NCBI GenBank assembly: GCA_025350425.1
Contig: JANXXW010000291.1
Location: forward strand, 1-7,184
Direction: 5' to 3'
DNA length: 7,184 bases
From: Rhodospirillales bacterium
Lineage (GTDB): Bacteria > Pseudomonadota > Alphaproteobacteria > Acetobacterales > Acetobacteraceae
Shown here: positions 1 to 5,596 of the stretch, one piece after another
Numbering within the stretch: position 1 is the stretch's first letter
Layout: every line of letters begins with the position of its first letter
Notes under the pieces: generated by a model
Databases searched by the model: none
What the model was told of the DNA's origin: nothing
Seen by the model: the letters and a program-made list of their open reading frames with translations, nothing else
Program-made: the position numbers and the translations under genes

Positions 1-300
1 CTTCATGATCGGCAACTGATGTTCCGTGGACTCCTTGGCCCAACCACCTGAAGTGATCTTCGGCTGGGACCCATCGAGTGAACGGGTGAACGCCGGCATC
101 TCAGCGACGTCTTTTGGGTCATGGTAGGCAACTGTGGCACCTGGTGCCAAAGGCACGCTCTGCCGACCAAAACCGCCTTCGCCAGCTTGGCCGTGGTCTC
201 CCTTTGCTGTTTCTGCAGAAGCAGCGTTCGTCAATGCCAGTAGCCCACCGACGCCTAGCGCCGCCGTGCCAAAAAAATCACGCCTGCTGTTACCGATCAT
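1..300 (-). CDS. Oxalate decarboxylase-family bicupin, N-terminus, Tat-exported (partial)
   Basis: The first 100 residues are visible; the gene continues past the left edge. The protein starts MIGNSRRDFFGTAALGVGG, a twin-arginine signal (SRRDFFG) followed by a hydrophobic stretch and an Ala-rich cleavage region ending near residue 29 (ASA), so it should be exported folded to the periplasm. Residues 85-100 include SGGWAKESTEHQLPI, which resembles the conserved segment just before the first cupin barrel of oxalate decarboxylases (typically SGGWAREVTVRELPIS). Members of this family are manganese bicupins that convert oxalate to formate and CO2. The metal-binding motifs lie outside the window, so activity cannot be judged. 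The start is the ATG at 298-300, with GAGGGA 4 bases upstream on the minus strand. Its GC (about 58%) is lower than that of the operon beyond the IS, suggesting a different origin. The family call is fairly secure, the exact reaction less so. Confidence 0.72.
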   Translation of the reverse strand, partial: MIGNSRRDFFGTAALGVGGLLALTNAASAETAKGDHGQAGEGGFGRQSVPLAPGATVAYHDPKDVAEMPAFTRSLDGSQPKITSGGWAKESTEHQLPIMK

Positions 301-375
301 CGTTTCCCTCGTATTTTTTACGCCGTTCGAGATAAGCGATTTATAATCCATAATGTATCACGATATAGTTAGGGC
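301..375 (-). promoter_or_regulatory. AT-rich leader of the bicupin gene, probable promoter region
   Basis: This stretch is much richer in A and T than the rest of the window and lies just upstream of the minus-strand bicupin start. Read on the minus strand, it has a TATAAA-like hexamer (plus-strand TTTATA, 340-345), but no convincing -35 box at 16-18 bases. A short imperfect dyad, TATC-AC-GATA, lies at 356-365. A promoter here is an inference from composition and position only. Confidence 0.3.
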
Positions 376-408
376 CGGACCTGTAGCCTGTTTGGGGTAA
401 GTTCGGGA

Positions 409-430
409 GGTCCTGTTGCAATCTTTGGCG
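409..430 (+). repeat. Left terminal inverted repeat of the IS6-family element
   Basis: Starts GGTCCTGTTGCAATC and matches the reverse complement of 960-981 at 19 of 22 bases, with mismatches at positions 3, 4 and 14. The GTTGCAA core is typical of IS6/IS26 ends. Confidence 0.85.
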
Positions 431-468
431 ACGGGCGCGCGAAACGACCAATCGGGTCAGGTAGCTCG

Positions 469-917
469 TTACGATGCCGCGAGATCGAACTGTTCGCAGA
501 CAAGCTGGACCATTTCGGCCAGAGCCGAGGCGCCTAGCCCAAACGCGCGCTCGACGATACGGGCCTCGCCGCGAATGTCATTCGTGATGTTGAAGGCGGA
601 TGCCTGTGCCTTGCGAAGCGCGCGCATCACCTCGAAACCCTTGATCGTGGCATGGGCCGTCTTCAGCTGACCTTCACGTAGGTCTCATCGACGCGCCAGC
701 TTGTCGAGCGCAGCGTCCGCCACTGCCAGCGCAGCCGTTTCTCCATCTCGGGCGCGTATCGCTGAACCCAACGATAGATCGTCGAATGGTCAACCAAGAC
801 GCCGTGCTCGCCCATCATCTGCTCGAGATCGCGATAAGTTACTCCAAATCGGCAATACCACCGGACCGCGCAGAGCACGATCTCACCTTCGAAGTGACGC
901 CCCCCGAAGTCCGACAT
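469..917 (-). pseudogene. IS6-family transposase, disrupted by internal deletion and frameshift
   Basis: The N-terminal piece runs from the ATG at 915-917 to a stop at 663-665 (84 residues). It begins MSDFGGRHFEGEIVL, contains the helix-turn-helix region with DHSTIYRWVQRYAPE, and ends WRVDETYVKVS, carrying the first catalytic Asp of the DDE triad. In another frame, from about 666 down to the stop at 469-471, comes the usual C-terminus: LKTAHATIKGFEVMRALRK, then DIRGEARIVERAFGLGASAL. The segment between them, which should hold the second Asp and the catalytic Glu of the RNase H-like core, is gone (roughly 75-80 residues compared with about 235 for the family). The two pieces are out of frame, so no active enzyme can be made. 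The first piece is also open further upstream to 974, but MSDF is the usual family start. Confidence 0.88.
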
Positions 918-959
918 GACGCCGTCGCCCCCATGCTCGAACCCCATCCCCACGGACAA

Positions 960-981
960 CGCCAAAGTTTGCAACAGAGCC
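960..981 (-). repeat. Right terminal inverted repeat of the IS6-family element
   Basis: On the minus strand it reads GGCTCTGTTGCAAACTTTGG and on, the partner of the repeat at 409-430. It ends 36 bases before the start codon of the binding-protein gene, so the element sits where that operon's promoter would be expected. Confidence 0.85.
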
Positions 982-998
982 CGCTAAGGTCATATCGT
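969..998 (+). promoter_or_regulatory. Possible hybrid promoter from the IS end for the transporter operon
   Basis: The inverted repeat carries TTGCAA at 969-974, the hexamer that IS26-type ends are known to supply as an outward -35 box. Outside the element, TATCGT (993-998, 4 of 6 matches to TATAAT) follows after an 18-base spacer, and CATATC (991-996) after 16. A start near 1005 would leave a very short leader, beginning in or next to the Shine-Dalgarno sequence GGAGGAG (1004-1010). The arrangement is suggestive but the -10 match is weak. Confidence 0.3.
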
Positions 999-1017
999 CA
1001 CCCGGAGGAGACCTGTC

Positions 1018-1857
1018 ATGAACGCGAAATTCGCCTGTTCGCTTGCCCTAGCCCTGCTGCTCGGTGTCTCCGCCCAGGCGAAGGACTGGCCCAAGATCAA
1101 GATCGCGACCGAGGGCGCGTTCCCGCCGTACAACATGCAGAACGCGGACGGGAAGCTGGCCGGCTTCGAGATCGATCTCGCTGCCGACCTCTGCAAACGC
1201 ATGAAGGCTGAGTGCGAGGTGGTGGCGCAGGATTGGGACGGCATCCTGCCCGGCCTCAACGCCGGCAAGTACGACGCCATCATGGCGGCGCTGTCGATCA
1301 CGCCCAAGCGCATGGAGGTGATCGCCTTCTCCGTCCCCTATGTCAGCAGCCCGACCGTGCTGGCGACCACAAAGGGCGGCGGCATGGAGAATCTGCCCGG
1401 CACCGGCACGCGGATCAATCTGGACGATGACGCGGCGGCGCGGGCGGCGATCGAACCCTTGCGCGCCAAGCTGAAGGGCAAGGCGATCGGCGTGCAGGTC
1501 AGCACCATCCAGGCCGACTTCATGAACAGCTACTTCAAGGGCGTGGCAGATGTCCGCGTCTACAAGACCGCCGAGGAATTCAACCTCGACCTCGAAGCCG
1601 GCCGCATCGACGCGATCCTGGCCGCCGCCGCCAACGTGAAGGCGGCGATGGACACGCCCCAGGGCAAGGACATCGTGTTCACCGGCCCGGCCTTCGGCGG
1701 TGGCCCGATCGGCATCGGATCCGGTGTGGGGCTGCGGAAATCCGATCCCGAACTGAAGGGGATGTTCGATACTGCGATCAAGGCCGCCACCGCCGACGGC
1801 ACGCTCGCCCGGCTCTCGAACCAGTGGTTCAAACTCGATCTGACGCCGCCCTCCTAG
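1018..1857 (+). CDS. Periplasmic substrate-binding protein of a polar amino-acid/opine ABC importer
   Basis: This 279-residue protein belongs to the bacterial solute-binding family 3 (HisJ/LAO/OccT/NocT type). Residues 1-21 form a signal peptide ending AQA, so the mature protein starts near KDWPK. The N-lobe has the family pattern TEGAFPPYN (31-39), GFEIDLAADLC (49-59) and DAIMAALSITPKR (86-98). Arg98 corresponds to the carboxylate-binding Arg77 of HisJ, and Asp198 in GRIDAIL to its Asp161, which contacts the ligand amino group. Cys59 and Cys66 match the disulfide pair of HisJ. The TEGAFPPYN and WDGILPGLNAGKYDAIMAA segments are closest to the octopine/nopaline/arginine/ornithine branch, but the exact ligand cannot be read from sequence. 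The start is set by GGAGGAG at 1004-1010, 7 bases before the ATG. It is the first gene of the run and is followed 10 bases later by its permease. Confidence 0.93.
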   Translation: MNAKFACSLALALLLGVSAQAKDWPKIKIATEGAFPPYNMQNADGKLAGFEIDLAADLCKRMKAECEVVAQDWDGILPGLNAGKYDAIMAALSITPKRMEVIAFSVPYVSSPTVLATTKGGGMENLPGTGTRINLDDDAAARAAIEPLRAKLKGKAIGVQVSTIQADFMNSYFKGVADVRVYKTAEEFNLDLEAGRIDAILAAAANVKAAMDTPQGKDIVFTGPAFGGGPIGIGSGVGLRKSDPELKGMFDTAIKAATADGTLARLSNQWFKLDLTPPS

Positions 1858-1867
1858 CCTTCGCGCG

Positions 1868-2590
1868 ATGATGGGGCTGCCGAGCCTGGCACTGACCGGG
1901 TTCGGCCCGACCGGCTGGGGCGCGCAGCTGCTATGGGCGGCGGGGATGACGGTGGCGGTGTCCGTCACCGCCTTTGCCATCGGCCTTGCGATCGGCGGGC
2001 TCGGCGCGTGGGCCAAGCTGTCCGGCGGGCGCGTCGCGGGCTGGCTTGCAACCGCCTACACCACGGTGCTGCGCGGCGTGCCCGACCTGCTGGTGATCTA
2101 CCTGTTCTACTTCGGTGGCAGCCAGGTGCTCACCAGCATCGGCCGCTGGATGGGCCATGATGGCTTCGTTGGCCTCAACGGCTTCACCGCCGGGGCACTC
2201 GCGGTCGCTGTGGTGTCCGGGGCCTACCAGACCGAGGTGATCCGGGGCGCGGTCGGCGCGGTTTCGCGCGGGCAGGGCGAAGCCGGGCGAACCCTGGGCC
2301 TCAGCCGCTGGCGGGTGCTGCGCCATGTCCTCGCGCCGCAGATCCTGCGTGCCGCGTTGCCTGGCATGGGCAACGTCTGGCAGCTCGTGGTGAAGGAATC
2401 GGCACTCATCTCGGTCACGGGGCTGGTCGAGTTGCTGCGCCAGGTCAGCGTCGCCGCCGGATCCACCCGCGAGCCGTTCCTGTTCTACGTCACCGGCGCG
2501 GCCCTCTATCTCGTCATCACCAGCATGTCCGGCGCGCTGTTCCAGGCCGCCGAGCGGCACAGCCGGCGCGGCTGGACGGCGGCGCGATGA
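1868..2590 (+). CDS. Amino-acid ABC importer permease, HisQ/OccQ type
   Basis: This 240-residue inner-membrane subunit has a hydrophobic helix at about 20-45, further helices at about 57-90, 105-120 and 170-190, and a last one at 203-225. The segment TTVLRGVPDLLVIYLFYFG (65-83) is the usual RGxPxLLxIY signature of polar amino-acid permeases. The cytoplasmic EAA loop, which docks the ATPase, is at about 134-166 (GQGEAGRTLGLSRWRVLRH and on, ending ALPG). It should pair with the permease that follows, overlapping it by 4 bases (ATGA). The start is less certain than most: there is no clear Shine-Dalgarno sequence before the ATG at 1868, and a second ATG follows at once (1871). Translation is probably coupled to the binding-protein gene, whose stop is 10 bases upstream. 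Confidence 0.92.
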   Translation: MMGLPSLALTGFGPTGWGAQLLWAAGMTVAVSVTAFAIGLAIGGLGAWAKLSGGRVAGWLATAYTTVLRGVPDLLVIYLFYFGGSQVLTSIGRWMGHDGFVGLNGFTAGALAVAVVSGAYQTEVIRGAVGAVSRGQGEAGRTLGLSRWRVLRHVLAPQILRAALPGMGNVWQLVVKESALISVTGLVELLRQVSVAAGSTREPFLFYVTGAALYLVITSMSGALFQAAERHSRRGWTAAR

Positions 2591-3264
2591 TCGACCCGGC
2601 GTTCCTCACCGACACCATCGGCCAGTTGCTCGGCGGCCTGCCGCTGACGCTGTCGCTGTCGGCTATCTCCATCCTGGCGGGCGGCGTGCTGGCCCTGGCG
2701 CTCGCGCTGCTGCGGCGGTCCTCGGGCATCGGCAGCCTGTTCGTGCGCGCCTACGTGTTCGTGTTCCGCGGCTCACCGCTGCTGGTGCAGATCTTCCTGA
2801 TCTATTACGGCCTCAGCCAGTTTCCCGCGTTGCGGCACTCGGTCCTGTGGCCGTTCCTGCGGCAGCCCTACTGGTGCGCTGTTCTGGCGCTGGCGCTGAA
2901 CACGGCGGCCTACGCCTCCGAGATCATCCGGGGCGGCTTGATCGCGGTGCCCTCGGGCATGATCGAGGCTGGCCGCGCGCTCGGCCTGTCCCCCTTCCGG
3001 CTGTTCCGTCTGATCGTGCTGCCGCTCGCGGTGCGCCAGGCGTTGCCAGCCTACGGCAACGAAATTGTCATCATGGTGAAATCGACTGCGCTCGCCAGCA
3101 TCATTACTCTGATGGAGATCACCGGCATCGCCCACCAGATCATCGGCGACACCTTCCGCTCGTTCGAGGTGTTCCTGTGTGCGGGTGCCATCTACCTGGC
3201 CCTGAACTCGCTGATCGCGCGCGGCGTATGGCTGATCGAGCGGCGACTATCGCCCATCGTTTAG
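2587..3264 (+). CDS. Amino-acid ABC importer permease, HisM/OccM type
   Basis: This 225-residue second membrane subunit has helices at about 15-42, 52-77, 97-115, 158-180 and 195-216. FVFRGSPLLVQIFLIYYG (58-75) is the family signature, and the EAA loop lies at about 124-157 (GMIEAGRALGLSPFRLFRL and on, ending ALPAYGNE). It starts inside the stop of the previous permease (ATGA at 2587-2590), the usual arrangement for the two halves of a heterodimeric channel. In the histidine, arginine and opine systems the ATPase gene normally lies beside these genes. None is present here: the next gene, 29 bases on, is a cupin. The importer must borrow an ATPase encoded elsewhere, or the operon has lost its own. 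Confidence 0.92.
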   Translation: MIDPAFLTDTIGQLLGGLPLTLSLSAISILAGGVLALALALLRRSSGIGSLFVRAYVFVFRGSPLLVQIFLIYYGLSQFPALRHSVLWPFLRQPYWCAVLALALNTAAYASEIIRGGLIAVPSGMIEAGRALGLSPFRLFRLIVLPLAVRQALPAYGNEIVIMVKSTALASIITLMEITGIAHQIIGDTFRSFEVFLCAGAIYLALNSLIARGVWLIERRLSPIV

Positions 3265-3293
3265 CATTCCGGTTTTTAGCGTAAGGAGCATTC

Positions 3294-3719
3294 ATGAACC
3301 CAATCGCCCGCTCGCCCGCCGACTGCCCGTGCTTTCGCATCGCGCCGGGAGACAGCAACTATTTCGTCATGCTCGCCGACCCCATCGCCGACGGCGTCCC
3401 GTTCGTGACCGTCGTGGAGATCTTCGAGCGTGGCGGGCGCACGCCCCCCAACACCCACCGCGCGGCCTGGGAGCAGTTCGTGGTGCTGAGCGGCGAGGGC
3501 CTTGCCCAGGGCGGCGGCCACAGCCACGTGGTGCGGCAGGGCGATGTGCTGGTGGTTCCGCCCGGCCAGGAGCACACGCTGGAAAACACCGGCCCCGGCA
3601 AGCTGTACTGCCTCACCACCATGATGCCCGACGAGGCCTTCGCCGCCCTGATCCGCTCCGGCGTGCCGGCCATGCTCGACGCCGCCGATCTCGCGGTGCT
3701 GACGGGGGCACGCGGTTAG
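3294..3719 (+). CDS. Small single-domain cupin protein
   Basis: This 141-residue protein has no signal peptide. Cupin motif 2 is exact: GDVLVVPPGQEHTLEN (83-98), giving the metal ligand His94. Motif 1 is altered: GGRTPPNTHRAAWEQFVVLSG (47-67) has Asn53 in place of the first His, then His55 and Glu60. The likely metal set is therefore His55, Glu60 and His94, perhaps with Asn53. Extra His residues at 76 and 78 sit in the loop between the motifs. Cupins of this size act as dioxygenases, isomerases, decarboxylases or binding proteins, and the reaction cannot be read from this one. The start follows a strong AAGGAG (3283-3288) with 5 bases spacing. Its place between the importer and a methyltransferase/diiron oxidase pair suggests that it works on the product of one of those enzymes. 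Confidence 0.85.
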   Translation: MNPIARSPADCPCFRIAPGDSNYFVMLADPIADGVPFVTVVEIFERGGRTPPNTHRAAWEQFVVLSGEGLAQGGGHSHVVRQGDVLVVPPGQEHTLENTGPGKLYCLTTMMPDEAFAALIRSGVPAMLDAADLAVLTGARG

Positions 3720-3722
3720 GTC

Positions 3723-4661
3723 ATGCCCGAGAACGCCCTGGCCGATCTCGCCCGCGCCGTAGCCGCCGCCGGCTACAGCTTCGTCACGCCCACCCCGGCC
3801 ACCCACGCGCGGGTCAACGCCCGGCCCGGCAATGCCTGGGCGCGGGACCTGCGCGACGTGCTCGGATGGAGCCGTCCGTTCCTGCCCGAGATCCTCCCGC
3901 CCGGCCTGTTCGCGCTGATGCAGGCCGCCGGTATCCTGCGTGCGCACGGGCCGGGCTGGTGCAGCGCGCTGCGGCTCTCGACCCTCGACGGCCTCATGTT
4001 CTTCCACTCCGCCTATCCCACCAATGCCGCGGATGCGGTGTACTTCGGCCCCGACACCTACCGATTCGCCCGTGCCATCCAGGCGGCCCTGGAGCACCGC
4101 CAGGGCCCGGTTCTCCGCGTCGTCGATATCGGCTGCGGCGCCGGGCCGGGGGCCATCCTGGCGGCCCGGCTGCGGCCGGAGGCAGAGGTGATCGCGGTCG
4201 ATATCAACCCCGCCGCCCTCGCGCTGACCCGCGTCAACGCGGCCCTCGCCGGCACCTCCGTGTCGGCCTGCATCAGCGACCTGCTCGCAGACATCCCCGG
4301 CGAGTTCGACCTGATCGTCTCCAACCCGCCCTATCTCGTGGACCAGGCCGCGCGTGCCTACCGCCATGGCGGCGGACCGCTTGGCGCGGAGTTGTCGCTC
4401 CGCATCGTCGCCACCGCGTGCGAGCGCCTCGCCCCCGGCGGTACGCTGCTGCTTTACACCGGGGCTGTCATGGTGGACGGGCAAGATCCGTTCCACGCCG
4501 CCGCCATCGCTATCGTGAAAGCGGCGGGTCTCGCCTGGACCTACGAGGAAATCGACCCGGACGTCTTCGGTGAGGAGCTTACCGACGGACCTTACGGGAA
4601 CGCCGACCGCATTGCCGCCGTTGTGCTGGCCGTAACGCGGACGGACCACAACACGAGGTAG
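3723..4661 (+). CDS. Class I SAM-dependent methyltransferase with NPPY motif
   Basis: This 312-residue protein has two parts. Residues 1-125 are an N-terminal domain with features such as RPFLPEILPPGLFALMQAAG (51-70) and YFGPDTYRFA (107-116). It looks like the winged-helix-like substrate-side domain found before some PrmC/HemK-like methyltransferases. Residues 130-310 are the Rossmann-fold catalytic domain: the SAM-binding loop VVDIGCGAGPG (133-143), the ribose-binding acidic residue Asp160 in AVDIN, Asp186, and the catalytic NPPY at 201-204. NPPY is typical of enzymes that methylate planar nitrogens: glutamine amide in release factors, adenine N6 in DNA, guanine N2 in rRNA. The long N-terminus and the operon position, 3 bases after the cupin and 6 before the diiron oxidase, argue for a small-molecule substrate rather than a release factor, but this is inference. 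The Shine-Dalgarno sequence is weak, so translation is probably coupled. Confidence 0.85.
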   Translation: MPENALADLARAVAAAGYSFVTPTPATHARVNARPGNAWARDLRDVLGWSRPFLPEILPPGLFALMQAAGILRAHGPGWCSALRLSTLDGLMFFHSAYPTNAADAVYFGPDTYRFARAIQAALEHRQGPVLRVVDIGCGAGPGAILAARLRPEAEVIAVDINPAALALTRVNAALAGTSVSACISDLLADIPGEFDLIVSNPPYLVDQAARAYRHGGGPLGAELSLRIVATACERLAPGGTLLLYTGAVMVDGQDPFHAAAIAIVKAAGLAWTYEEIDPDVFGEELTDGPYGNADRIAAVVLAVTRTDHNTR

Positions 4662-4667
4662 ACTACA

Positions 4668-5561
4668 ATGCCGGACGGAATGTCTTCGATCACGCCGCCG
4701 ACCACACCAGACCAGCTGCACCGAACGCTCGCAGCTCTCAACGAACAGCGTTTCACCCCGGGCGTGCCGCATTCGGGCTGGGAAGCGGAAATCTCCGAGC
4801 TGGCCGAGGGATTGCGGCTGGAGGGCCATTTCCTGGAACAGGCCCGCGCCGAAATCGCCGGCCGCGCCGCCGAGGCGCCGACCGATGCCGATAGCTTCGT
4901 GGCCTGGTTCGAGGAGTTGGACCGGAGCGGTCCGGGCCAGTCCGACCCATTGTTCACATGGCTGGCCGAGCAGGCGAGCATGGCGGAGATGCGCTGGTTC
5001 CTGACCCAGGAGGTCGCGGGTGAGGCGGGCTTTGACGATCTATGCGCGCTGACCCAGGTGCGGCTGCCCGAGGCGGCCAAGCTGGAGATCGCCCGCAACT
5101 ACTGGGACGAAATGGGACGCGGCAATCCCAAGGGGATGCACGGCCCCATGCTGCACAAGCTGTCGGTGCAACTCGGCCTGGAGCCGACCGTGGCGAACAC
5201 GGTGTGGGAATCTCTGGCGCTGGCCAACACCATGGCCGGGCTGGCCGCCAACCGTCGCTATGCCTACCACTCCGTCGGCGCCATGGGCGTCATCGAGCAG
5301 ACGGCACCGGGCCGGGCCAAGCTGGTCGCAAACGGCCTGAAGCGGCTGGGCGTGCCGGCGGAGGACCGGCATTACTTCGATCTCCACGCCGTGCTCGACA
5401 TCAAGCACTCCGCCTCGTGGAACGCGGAAGCCATCCACCCGCTGGTGGCGGCCAATCCCGAACTGGCCCGCGCCATTGCCGAGGGTGCGCTGATGCGGTT
5501 GGAATGCGGCGCCGCCTGCTTCCGCCGCTACCGCCAGGAACTCGGCGTGTCTGACGCATAA
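4668..5561 (+). CDS. Heme-oxygenase-like diiron oxidase (HDO, iron-containing redox enzyme family)
   Basis: This 297-residue, mostly helical protein has no signal peptide. It shows the ligand pattern of heme-oxygenase-like diiron oxidases: Glu115 (FLTQE), Glu148 and His158 ten residues apart (WDEMGRGNPKGMH), and His240-x3-Asp244-x2-His247 (LHAVLDIKH). An additional helix Glu is at 210 (VIEQTAP). This spacing agrees with what I recall for the N-oxygenase domain of SznF. Characterised HDOs use O2 to N-hydroxylate amino groups, desaturate or cleave amino acids and fatty acids (SznF, RohS, BesC, UndA, CADD). The first 90 residues, including LHRTLAALNEQRF and a helical stretch, precede the core. 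The start at 4668 has GAGG at 4655-4658; a second in-frame ATG at 4680 is possible. It follows the methyltransferase by 6 bases. The family is well supported, the substrate unknown. Confidence 0.87.
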   Translation: MPDGMSSITPPTTPDQLHRTLAALNEQRFTPGVPHSGWEAEISELAEGLRLEGHFLEQARAEIAGRAAEAPTDADSFVAWFEELDRSGPGQSDPLFTWLAEQASMAEMRWFLTQEVAGEAGFDDLCALTQVRLPEAAKLEIARNYWDEMGRGNPKGMHGPMLHKLSVQLGLEPTVANTVWESLALANTMAGLAANRRYAYHSVGAMGVIEQTAPGRAKLVANGLKRLGVPAEDRHYFDLHAVLDIKHSASWNAEAIHPLVAANPELARAIAEGALMRLECGAACFRRYRQELGVSDA

Positions 5562-5564
5562 CCG

Positions 5565-5596
5565 ATGAGGACCAGTCTATGAGGATCAGCCGGTGA
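5565..5596 (+). repeat. Tandem 14-base repeat with two overlapping five-codon mini-ORFs before the flavin reductase
   Basis: ATGAGGACCAGTCT (5565-5578) is followed directly by ATGAGGATCAGCCG (5579-5592); 11 of 14 bases match. Each copy opens a five-codon frame: MRTSL with stop at 5580-5582, and MRISR with stop at 5594-5596. The first stop overlaps the second start as ATGA, and the second stop overlaps the reductase start as GTGA. Each copy also places GAGGA 7 bases before the next start codon. Whether the mini-ORFs are translated is unknown. Confidence 0.6.

Larger units (their letters stand above)
409..981 (-). mobile_element. IS6-family insertion sequence, internally deleted
   Basis: The element is bounded by inverted repeats that match at 19 of 22 positions (409-430 and 960-981). 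Both start GG and carry CTGTTGCAA followed by CTTTGGCG, close to the GGCACTGTTGCAAA ends of IS26 and its relatives. Inside, on the minus strand, is an IS6-type transposase that has lost its middle. The length, 573 bases, is about 250 short of a usual IS6 element (around 0.8 kb). The 8-base flanks (GTTCGGGA on the left, CGCTAAGG on the right) do not match, so the expected 8-base target duplication is missing. This fits recombination or adjacent deletion through the element rather than simple insertion. It cannot move by itself, but its ends could still be used by a related transposase. Confidence 0.85.

Noticed and set aside
356..365. Dyad TATC-AC-GATA in the bicupin leader as an operator.
   Set aside because: The arms are only 4 bases and do not extend; chance in AT-rich DNA is likely.
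416..670. A plus-strand open frame of 84 codons in the IS.
   Set aside because: It is antisense to the recognisable transposase C-terminus.
1048..2016. A 322-codon minus-strand open frame opposite the binding-protein gene.
   Set aside because: It is a shadow of the binding protein and permease genes; no signal, domain or binding site supports it.
3265..3293. TTTTT before the cupin as a terminator splitting the operon.
   Set aside because: No stem precedes the T run, and a strong ribosome-binding site for the cupin follows at once.
3329..4573. A 414-codon plus-strand open frame spanning the cupin and methyltransferase genes.
   Set aside because: It is the shifted frame of two real genes and its product is almost entirely Arg, Pro, Ala and Gly.
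3276..4829. A 517-codon open frame on the minus strand, antisense to the cupin and methyltransferase genes.
   Set aside because: Its product is a low-complexity mix rich in Gly, Arg, His and Val with no domain, as expected for the antisense of GC-rich genes; the plus-strand genes have clear motifs.
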